64,000 nucleotides of DNA. Origin: Cliona cf. orientalis (Eukaryota; Porifera; Demospongiae; Clionaida; Clionaidae). Below are positions 13,401 to 25,400 of this stretch, piece by piece. The DNA lies in the NCBI GenBank assembly GCA_963930775.1, contig OZ005689.1:12710923-12774922 (forward strand), given 5' to 3'. Numbering within the stretch: position 1 is the stretch's first letter; each line of letters begins with the position of its first letter. The translations under genes and the position numbers were made by a program. A model generated the notes under the pieces. It was given only the letters and a program-made list of their open reading frames with translations, did no database searches and was not told where the DNA came from.

Positions 13401-16400
13401 TGCTTATAGCACGCACAGACGCCTAGAACTCGAGATCTGGCGATTTTCGTGCCGACAACGACGACGACAGACGGACTACCCCTTGCGCATGTGCGCGGGG
13501 AAACCGATTGCTTTACCCCTTGCGCATGTGCGCGGGGTAAAAATGAATAAGGATGAAGTAGGGATGGCAATGCCAAAAAGTATACAAATGGGATTTGTAG
13601 GGAGAAAATGAATTTCTTCCACATGCAAGTCAAGAATACTCCAAGGATAGCATACCTTGAATACCGTATAGCGGGAAATTTTCGAGGGTATTAATTTTCG
13701 CTGTTTTCGCGGATCAGGGTGAATCCGCGAAATTTTATACCTCGAAAATTTCCCGCTATACGGTATGACTTGACGACCTGTTCCTACACTCGAGCATGCG
13801 CAGTCCCACGTGCACCAGCACATGATATCAGTAGAATGGGTGTGGTCGATATAAACCACAAGGCATGCTGAATAGAAAATGCACTATTTGTAGCGCTAGC
13901 AAGCCATTTTCGAAGAAAGAGCGAACATATAGCTGACATTTTTCTTGGGACGTGTCCAACTATTGTTGAAGACTCGGGTTTTGTGACAGCTACAGCATAG
14001 GGGTCACGGACGTTGCCGGGCTCTCGGATACACGTCAGCCTCCCAAATGCTTTGATACTCATGCCGTGGTAGCCACGGATCATCGCCTCCACAACACAGC
14101 TTCATAGTTCAGACATAGTTAGCTCGCGTTTAACACTATCTGCTATGATTTCCATGCACGTGTGAAAGAAGAGGGGCGTGGTTTTTATTGCATCCAATTT
14201 GGGGGTGTGGCTTTGTCTCAGGGCTGATCCTCGAAAAATAAAACGCGAAAAAGTTCAAAACCCCACATCCGCGAAAATTGCTACCCTCGAAAATTTCCCG
14301 CTATACGGTAATAGGTCTGTACAGTAGGGATGTATAGTGGTTGTGATTATCTCTTATCCCTGCAAATCTTTTCGTATACTTTTTGGCATTGCGACCGCGA
14401 TAGTCATCAGAGATTGAAGCGGATTCCTTCCTTCAAGGCTTCCAGAATCTGACCTGCAATACAGTGAGCACGGCTTTCGTCATCTACTGCAGCGATATCA
14501 TGCTGATTAAGACAAACGATGGTTCTTCTTGCAGCATCAAAGCAGTCATGCAGCAGTTAGAAAAATTGCTGATGTTGCATCCAATTACTCCACCCAGTTA
14601 GCGCACACGTTCTAATTGCAGGTTGATTTTATAATATTATCTCTTGTATGTTTGATCAGTGATTTATCCTCAATTTGAGAAATCTGATTGATCAGAATAT
14701 TATAACCATGGTATACCGTAGGTCAGGTTTTAATTGCGAGTATCTATTAATTGTGAATTGGGAGTTTTGTACGTTTCACAATTAATAGATTCGCAAACAT
14801 ACACGTGCACGTATACTACAGTACGGTACGGGATCATCTATTGCAATTATTGGATTCGCAATTTGGCTTGATTTGACTAGAACGCAATTATTAAACTATG
14901 CAATTAAAACCCGTCCTAGGGTATCGAAGAAACAGTAAACCACAAATATCTAATCCATTAATTAAAAGGGTATTAGTCACACCCTCTGAAACACTATTTC
15001 TAGTTTTCCAATATTGTTCTTGTTAGATTTTTCTTACCTTAAGTAAATCTAAGCTGCTAGCTTTTCTTGATTTTCACCGAGGGATATTCAGAAATAACAT
15101 CGTGGTAATGCACCTATCAATGTATTGCCCCACCTACCACCCCACTGGCAAAAGGTGGGGATTTGATTGTGTTTGACCAATAAACATGCCCCGGATCAGG
15201 GGGATTTGATCAATATTTACGGATAGCTAGTAGGGGGAAATATACAGTCCTAATGGGGGCATTTGATCCTAGCATTCGCTCCAGGGGAGAGGCAATTGAT
15301 TTCACATAGGTCAAATCCCTCACCCTTGCCCGTAGGGTGATACCTGGGGCAATACATTTATAGGTGCATTTAAAGGCCATGCAAAGTTAATCTTCTGTTT
15401 CTTGTCCCCGCCCGCACGTACATCAAACCCCCCGTGTGTACTTTTGATATTCAGATTTTGGCTGGATGATGTGATCAAGCCATAACTAATTAATCAATAA
15501 TTAGCCATTTTGGGGGTGTGTTCTCGTCGTTAGTTGCTCGAGGCCTGAGTGGATACTCTACAAATGTAGAAAATCGATTGAATGCTCAGCCTCTACCAAC
15601 AATATTGGTCAGCGAAGATCATCAATAACTGCTATGATACTGGAAATGGAGCAAATATAGAGCTAATCATTGTTGGAGTTGCTGTTTCAGTTTGTTAGCA
15701 ATTAATGGGGGTGTGGCTAGGGGTGTGGTATCAAAATCATCCATGTCCCTTATGTGCTTTGGATTATCCTATAGGACGAGAAACAGAATATTTCATTTCT
15801 GTGGCCTAAGAAAAAAGCAAAAGATGCCATTTCAGCTACCCTGATGACTTGATCTTGCGCATAATATGCCCACAAAACGGAATGAGCAGTCAACTTATCC
15901 CTCGGCAGATTCTCTATGGCAATGTTTAGCTTTTCACCATTCAAACTGCAAAACAGCCCCACGAACAATGTTGGAACTTGCAGAACTAAAAGATTATTGC
16001 AGCTATGCGGCTACATAGCCGTCCCTTGTACAATTAATGCCAATATCGGGTGACGTCATATCAAATCACTAATTGGCCACAATATGCATGCTAAGTGGCC
16101 GTTAGTACAGTGTGTGTGATAAGACTTGAGACTCTGAGATATTACATATTGTGTACTCATACACAAAATGCACCAACAAAATGGCATGGGTTCATAGTGA
16201 ACATGCATGCACTTTCCTGATAATAAGAAAGTATGGCACATGGTTATAAATGATAAGCCATCATTCATCAACATGTATTAATTTTATGGGTTCTATATCC
16301 CAAAATCTCTAGTTAAATGGCTAGCGTAAAATCTCGATTACCGGTTATCGATTGAGTACACATCCATTATCGACCATGATTTTATGGGTGTATACTCATT

Positions 16401-19400
16401 TATACGGAAAAATTTACAAAGGTGATACGGAGTTCCGTTTACGCTCAAAGAATGAATTGGACGTTTTAGACTTGCTCGAAGAAGCCTAGTAGGCCTAACT
16501 TACTTCTATGACATAAAGATGAGGGAGGGAGGGGTATAGAATAGTGTTGAATCAATTTGAATGGACGTGACATGGTATACTGAATGGTGGTCGATCGTAT
16601 GAGCTTTAAACTAGCCATATGGACTAATATGATTTTAGACACTTGACTTACTTTTTCCAGACCAGAAGAAAGGAGACAGTACTTATATGAACTTCAGAAA
16701 GCATCGCCGAAGTTAATATTAGCATTTATATCATATCATATCATTATCAATCATAAAATGTATTGTATACAATGCGGTAATGATTATTCATAGCTCGTTC
16801 TTACACTATCTTAGTAATGCTGCACAAGGAACGAGTTAGTTGTAGTTGGTAAAGGGTAATCACACCCGCTGGTTTCTTTATTGTTGACCAGAAATGGTAA
16901 TCTTGAACAGGTATATAAGTGTCGACAGACAAAAAGCCTTGATTTGGCCGATAATTGCTACATTAACGAGGTATGAATGGGCGATAACAAAATTAATATC
17001 CATGGACGGTAATCGAGGCCTGACCGTCGGGATTTGGAGGACTATAGCGTCGTCTCTGATTGCAGTATTGTCTTCATCCGCATATTCTCTTGTAGATGAT
17101 GTGAAGATCTAAAGTGTTCCTAAGTCAACTTATGAGCCGAACTGATAACTCAGCCAATAGTTGAGGTGTTACGCTACAAGCTACGTGTTTGAAATGTTTT
17201 GGTTACACTCATTTATTAATGATGATCCATAACATTTCACACTGCATAAGTAGTAGCCATTTCACTAGCTATTTTGGCACTATGATGAAATCAGCAGCAC
17301 GCGCATGCGCAAGGGGTAAAGCAATTGGTTTGTCCGTCTGTTGTTGTCATCGTTGGCGTTGTCGTCGGCACGAAAATCGCCATACCTTGCCTCCTAGGCA
17401 TATCTGTGCATGCTATAAGCACGATCAATCGATAGATATCGGTGAAAAACTGGTTTATATGCGCTTCAAATTGCTCAAAAAGGTTTAGCTACTAGTGCTA
17501 CAAATGGTGCATTTTCTGTTGAGCATGCCTGTGGTTTATCGACCACACCCACTCTATTGGCATAATATTATACTGATGCGATTGCGCATGCTCAAGCTCA
17601 GTGCTGGAAAGGGTCATCAAGTCATAAAACAGCTCTGGTGCAGAGTATGGAGGGGGCAGAGTACGTACTACGCTAGCACTATAGTGGCTACAGAGCGCAC
17701 CGGGTATGTGCTCTACAGAACTCTAGTATTTACTATAGGCACACACTAGTATGCCATGCTTTTACTAAGGGTCTAGTGTTTCGGGGAATCAGGGTGTCTA
17801 ATTTTCACTTAGGGAAATAGGCACTCCCATCCATGATATGCATGTATTGATTCATACTTTGCAGGATCAACTTTTTTATGGTCTATATCTGACCCATAAA
17901 ATTTCATCTCACTAAGGGTGGAAGGAAAGGATGATGTTGCTAGCAAGAAAGCATGGCAGAGAAGCTCTCTGCCATGCAAATTAGCCAATGAATTATAATG
18001 ACGGCTTTACTATTACCTAGTAAGGTCGCTAGCGTACGTCACCGATTACTGACTAATGCATATTATCGTCGACCTTGGACACATCAATTATCAACCACCC
18101 CAAAATACAAACTGCAAATGCTCTGTATTGCATTTGGGGTGTTTGCCGAGTTGACCGGACACGACCTCAGCCTGCCACATGGTTGTGCTGGCCAATACTT
18201 AGCTACTGTCAGTCCGTCACTTACACAATGAATAATTTATCACACTAATAGCACGCAGAGATTGAGAGGCGAAGATTTGGAGGCCTAAGTTAATGGTTTA
18301 TTTTTCCTATCCTCTAAAGCCAAAAATTTTAACATTACCAGCCAAGCAAATGCATTATCCGACAAAAGGACACAGTGGGGTAGACTGTACAAGTGTACTG
18401 TACTCGTTCTAATTTTCCAAACGGCCTAAACTAATTACTAATAATATTGTCGTTTGGTCTTAAATAGAATTTGGCCACTGAATCGGCTTGTTCGAGTGTA
18501 AATAGAACGGATCTGGTGAATTCGAAAAAATGGAGAAAGCACTAGCGACAACAAAACAGCAGTCAATTTCCAACTATAGTTTATCATCGTCAGCTCTAGT
18601 GTCGCTGTGCTCTGAGCGATCGCAAAACAATCGCCATCAGTGGAAGTCCGTGTTACCTTTCCACTTTTAGATGCTGTCCTAGGTGTGGTAGCCACACTCT
18701 TCGATCAGTGTAGAGGAGTTTTTCTCGAACTCCTGCTATGTTGTACCATGTGGCCGTTCGGTTGATAAAAACAGATGAGAAAACTTAAAATTCAAGATGT
18801 TTGATGAATTAGGAAAGAAATAATATATTACTCAGGGGTGTACCCAGGATTTAATACAGGGGGTTTCTAAGTAGTTGCGCGCGAAGCGCGCGCGAAAAAT
18901 TGAGCGACCACGCCCACTTTTGGGGCCACGCCCTCTAATTAACGTTCGCCGTTTAGCTAGTAACAGCTTGCCAGATTCTCGAAGATTTTAGCAAAGAAAC
19001 ACAAGGAAAAACACCAGAGGAGAGTTCTAAGCTAAGTTTTAAGAGATTTTAGTGCCTGCAGATGGAATCTGGAAACCAAGGGGGTTTCCTATAGCAGCTA
19101 AGTCATACTAAGATAATGCTGAATCTGACTGCCAAGGGGGGTTTCCGGGCAACGAGGAAACAACTAAGGTACGCCCCTGTTACTTAAACTTTCTGTTTGG
19201 GCTATTAGAATGTTTGAATAATAATTAGAGCGAGTACGGATTTATTTTCTACTCCGTGAATAATGCAAAGATATTCTCAGAGGTCGATAAAATTAATGAT
19301 ATAGGAAGTAGGTAGTATATTATATAAAGTCGATAATACGTACGTGTGGTTGATGATCGATAGATTAATTGATACCTCCACTGCACAAAACATCACTCAA

Positions 19401-22400
19401 AGACTGTTGTGGTGGTATAGTCAAAACAGGTACCATTTATGGGTAAAGGACACTCTTTCAGCTGGTGCAAGTTCCATGATCAGTGGCGGATCTAGGGTTT
19501 ATTGAAGGGGGGTTCTGTTATATTATTCTTGCGTGCGAAGCGCGCGTGAAATTTTAGAAGCCACGCCCACTTTCGGCTAAAATCACGCCAATTTTCGATC
19601 GTTTTCAGAACTACCAGTCCAATAGATGGATGTTGAACGAATTTTCTGCTAAAGCATGCTAAGGTGAGCCATAACAGCAGTTTTCTTAGTTCTGTAGCCA
19701 GAGAGGGGGGTTCCAGTGAGTTAGCCTATCATCAATACTTCTTACAACTAGGTGCAGCCCAAAGGGGGGTTCTGTCGAAACCTCCGAAACCCCCTAAATC
19801 CACCACTGATGATCATACAATCTACGGGTGAGGAGTTCTACTCGTAGTAGCTACATTCGATGGTTGATAATTGGCACGGTATGCTAGCTAGATTATAATT
19901 AATTTGGTCATTGTCTCACCTAATACCTAGAACAAGTTTCAGCCCTTCACTATGTTTAATCTGTAATGCTGGTGTCAATTTTTTTGCTTATGATCAACAA
20001 AGTTCATATAGCAGCCGTTCAAAGTGGATAATTTAAGAAGACAGCTGTTGGTAATCTGTGGATATCATTAGATATGCTGGAAGATTTGGCGGGGAATTAA
20101 ATTTGGTTGTTTGGCGGTATATATTACAACTGCCAAATTAAAATCTGCCAAAATTTCCTACTTGCATATAATGTTATACATATGGCGATCCTGTACCGAA
20201 CCGCCAAATTTAAATCCGCCAAATGTTCAATTTTGGGCTCAATCGTCGAATTTAATTCCCGCCAATTTTTACAGCTATATGGTATCTGGATATATAGATT
20301 TACACGGCAAGCAAGCTAGCAGTTAAAGACAAAGCCCAGATGCTGTTCGATAAATGGTGCATTCACCATTATCAAAAATAATGAATGCACTTGAGTTCAG
20401 AACCCTCATCGCTACATGTATGCATGAATCATGGGCATGTTTTGCATGGCTCACTGTGTATGCTTGTTCAATATCAGGAATATTGAACTACATACCCTGC
20501 ACCTGAACATGGTTATGGTACAGTTCAAGACTCTTCAGAGTCAGTGCATCATCAAAGAGTAGGGGAAAGGCACCTGGCTATGTCACTATACAAACTGAAA
20601 GCTTCTGTGACAACCTAAATTGAGTTATGCACTTGAGAGCCACTACTACCTATTTACACTGTCACTGCACTGACACTGACCAGCAAGGCACAGAATTGTA
20701 GTCAGTCATGTAGCTGAGGTAAAAGCCATGTAAACACAGACGGGCAACAGCTGCACACTACTACATCACTGGGCAGGACTTACATGACCACCGTACTCCT
20801 TTGTGTCCGGTGTACCTCAAATGCGTACTTTCTATCAGATGACCCTTACCATTTAGCATAGGAGAGTTGCGACAATTAAGTGCTATCATTGCTCAGTAGC
20901 TAATACTGTAGTAGCGGTAGTGAATGCATCAGTAGCGAAAACAACTAGCTATATATTCTAGTTTTACTCTTCATGATTCTTTTAGAAGTTTGACACTCTT
21001 ATCGATATCACCAGTACCAAGTCATGCACAAGTTATAGCTACCCATCTAAATAATTGATATCCACAAAGGCACCTTTAGATGGAATTGTACAGATCTCTA
21101 AATTAGGGTTGTGCCAGTGCAAGAATCAACTTTAGCAGGTGGCTTACGCAATATGCACATAATTATCAAACCTGATGGATCATTGTTGCATTCTCTGGTA
21201 TCAATTTCTTCCTCATCTACACGAAATATCCAAACTCCTGGTATATCAACATTTGTAGTGGAGTCAACGTTCACAACATCGGGAGTCTGAGATGATGTAA
21301 TGTTCGCAAACCGTTCTCCATCACCAGCATTGAAACCTACTTGAGCTGGAGTGCCCCCAAAACCACCATTTCCTCCTGAAGCATCGCCAGTTGTCCATTG
21401 GATCTCTCCATCAGCATATAGGAAGATTGCAAATGACCTTCTTCCATTAGTTGTCAAAATACACTGGAAAGTATTTGTCTGTACATATATAAATAATAAT
21501 AATTTGTGATTTATACATTGAAGTTCAACATTCAATGGTTTCAGCTAATCATTCACGTGTGATTTATCATAGCAAACAGGGCTTTTTATGCTACATCACG
21601 AATGGATCTAATAAAGGTGTTAGATTAGTGTGGGCAAGTTTAAGCCTCACCCTTCAATTTAAGTGTGATTGAACGACGCATGGGATGGGTAAATAGAATT
21701 AATGCAGTCAATTCTGGCCATGGCGAGTTCAATTCAGAGGTTTAGGAAGCAATTTTGATGTGCATAGGCAATGTGTGTGTTAAGTAGGTGGAGAAACTAT
21801 ATACTTAATACGTCACAAAAGTAGTTTAACTACAGATCTGTTTGAAGGAAAGTTCAGTTATGACCACTAACACTCATGTCTGATTCACGCGACAGCTGCA
21901 AGTTGTATAGGAATACGTAGAGTTATGGGTGTAGTTACGCACACACGTCTAGTCTACTGATTGTGAATGGGTGTGGTTTATCAATTAAATGCTCATGATC
22001 AAGATTATATATTAATGGAACCTGCAGTCTAGTTTGCCAGTATATCATTGGAATAAGTGTGGATTTGAAGGCAAAAAGTGGGGCAGTTACTGTCATTTAT
22101 CAGTGCCTCCAATTATATGGAATTGTCAGAATTCTGACCATAAACATTTAATTAAATTTTTAATACTAAAAAATGGGGGATTTAGTACATACATGAAGCT
22201 TTATAAAATACTGAAAATGCATGGAGAATACTAAAAAAATGGGAAGATTTATACTGAATGACAGGAGAACAGCTTGGAGGCACTGACCTATATTATGGTA
22301 TGATCTACGAGGGTAAGTTAATTGTGTCAGACTAAAGGTGGGACAAATAGCCGTCCCAAATAAGGGTAGTGTGGGACATAGGATAATTTATCTGAACGAG

Positions 22401-25400
22401 GGACTGTCCCACTCAAAGTGGGACGGTTGGACAGTCTGGCCACTGCAATTGGCACATGTACATACAGCTGTGTTGTAGGGCTGGATCATAGATAAAGGTA
22501 GAGGGATGCACGTATCAATAGTGGATTGATGGTTGCCACATCATGCCACCTTCACAACAGTACTATTATGGCCTTGTATGGCACAGTCAATAAGCATTGT
22601 GTAGACCCACTGGCTCAATGCCCATTTATTTTTTTATTATGTCTAGCTACGTGTTAATATTACTATTAAAAGCTTAGTCGAGATTTGAGCTTGTTGGATG
22701 TGTCGCTCCTCTCTAGAGTTTGGGGGGGGGGGGGGGGGGGGGGTGCAGGGGCGGCAGAAGGTTGAGAATAGTGGTGTGGCAAGCCTGCCATTACAAAGGC
22801 ACAGTATAACGTCATAAACATGCTATTTAAACGAATGCTCTTTAATATTTTGAGAAACATGGGCGTGGCCAGGTAGTCGCGAATCATCGGCCTCATGTTC
22901 AAGCCAAACTGTGTCTATCATGACTGTATCAATACTAGCTAGCTACTAGTGGAACGGAAAGACGTGACCTGCTCATTACTACAGCTATTTCAAGGTCAGG
23001 AAAGTATTCATGGCTATTAAAAAGTGGTATGGCAAATGCCACACCAGCCATATCGCTTCTGCCGCCCTTGGGGTGGGTGTGGAAAGCACAGTCCCAGCTC
23101 TACACACACCCTACTCCTTGCACCAAAGAAATATGTACTGGTTATGAACTAAGCTAAGAATGTGAACGTAAATATGAGAATGCTATAATATTAAGACTCT
23201 TCACTTTAAGCTCATAGCTATACTCATTAGGGCCAGGAGTAATTTATGTGGTATACATAACATACCAAGTCAGTATGGCTGCTATAATATCCAACACGGT
23301 CCCAGGTAGCAATGAATAATGTTGTTGGCTCAAAGAACCTTTGATTGACAAAAGCAGACTGAATGTCCCTTTTAGCCCGGTCAAGCAAAGATATTGTGGA
23401 AGTCTCTCTGTACCAAACTGTTCCCACACCCCTGGTGTCCACATCTCCCCAGTAGGGAGCAATTATCATTCGACCATCACCGAGAGGAAAGCTTTGAGGA
23501 GTAAACTGACTAACTGGAGCATCAAATGATAGAAGGCCATTATTATTCACCTGTAATACAATGATATTTATAAGATCATAATAATATATTATTATTAAAA
23601 CTGCTACCTACATTATTACCCCGTGTGTACATGCAAAGGGTAAACATGTCCGTCTATGAAAACAGTCCCCATAGTGATTGATAACCTTTCGGAACAGTGC
23701 TAATTAACCCTCAGCGCATGCGCGAGGGTTACGGCAGTCGTTCTGTGTGTGTGTCTGTCTGTTACCAAGCTCGCTTCTACATACCTTATTCGCGAGTCCA
23801 AATTGAGATGTTATAAGGTTCCTTATGGTGTTCCAAACTCATGATTTGTGTGGATTTGCAGAGAACGCTTTCAATTTTTTTTGTTCGCTAGTTTTGGTAT
23901 ATATCATTTGCTGATTCTAAGATTCTTGACTAAGTCACTTTTCCGATCCCAGCCAGCTAACTTTTCAAAAAATAGAACACTGGGTGTGTCACACTATATA
24001 CAGCATAGGCCTAATAGTTATACACATATTATGAGCGAGGGTTACGAAGGCGGGGATATAATATAGCTACCGCTCCTATGGTTCGTCCAGTGTAGCGTGT
24101 ATCATTATTGAGCTCGCACTTTTCAGAGGCCTTTTCTGGTGATGACGCGTCCGTGTCTGTTGAAAAATCAAATCATGCCTCCAGTCAAGTTGTGTCCAAA
24201 GTATTCATTCAATTGCAAATTATCACTGTGTACACTATTAATGAAGTTATTTAATAATTATATGATATCATCTTTATATCTACCTGTGTAGTATAATAAT
24301 ATTATTACTATAAATCAGACAGCACCGAGGGTTTGGAACCACTATAATATTATTATAAGCATGTAGTTAAGTGGAGGTGTGTATAACCAACACTTAACCA
24401 AGGATTTTAGCCCATGTAGCCGTGTCATTCGATTCCAAGCCAAATCAATCCTATGATTGATTAATTGATTGTCATTACAACACATCCAGATGCCTATATC
24501 TGATCCAGAAATTGCTATACAATCGTCAAGGCCACAGTTAATAGTTGTAACCTGAGGTAAGTAAACACGGAATTCTTTAGAGAGTCAAGCCTGCATGGTA
24601 GCTATTTGCTTTGATGCACGTTGGTATCATCTGTATAATTTCTTGACTTAAAAGGACTAGGACTGGGAATGGATAGCTAGCTACTCGGAAGTCGGAAGCT
24701 AAGTTAGATCTACAGGCGGTCTAGTAGCAATGCTATCCTAGCTATAGCCGTAATAATTGTACTACCTAGCTATAAGGCCCCAATTCCTTGATTATTAGTT
24801 TCTCATCAGGTAGTTTCCCAACATACCATGCGGGCGGGCGGGTATTACCATTATTTAATTAAATTGTTGACCACAACTTATGCAACACTTGAAAGGCACA
24901 TAAAATGCATGGTGCTGCCTGGGCAAACATTGCTATTGGCACACACAAACAGTATACTAGTCACAAAAGTGGCATCAAGAGTGTCAGTCGTGAAAGTAGC
25001 ATGGTTTAATAGGCAGTACACAGATGCTTACCAGAGCCATAGCACCCCCCCCCCCCCCCCCAGCTCTTCAACAACATTGTTGCATGCACACGGTCGGTCA
25101 CGTGATTGTCCACGCCTTTTATTACGTCATTGGAATGCACTAATGAAATAATGGTGATAAATTCTAACTTAAAAAATTGATGCGGGCGGTTGATGAGAAA
25201 CTAATAATCAACGAATTGGGGCCTAAGTACTAGCAGCTATAGTTTAGTAGCTACTGCCTCAGCACTGGCCACTGATCCAGTGATCCCTGCTCTGCCTGGA
25301 TGGGGGGAAGGGGGATGACCCCCTTGCCCCTCTGCTTCCGTTGCCTATGAGTTAGGGGTATAATATATACAGGGTTTTATCTAGCGACAAAAATTTGGGG

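Larger units (their letters stand above)
13545..14400. mobile_element. MITE family A, copy split by a second element
   Basis: The left arm (GGATGAAGTAGGGATGGCAA, 13551 on) and right arm (TAGGGATGTATAGTGGTTGT to TACTTTTTGGCATTGC, 14320-14390) are family A arms. They are separated by the TACCGTATAGCGGG element 13662-14310. Confidence 0.65.

Noticed and set aside
18438-18695. 85-codon minus-strand frame
   Set aside because: Overlaps a dispersed repeat shared with 44630-44930; no conserved motif and no splice support.
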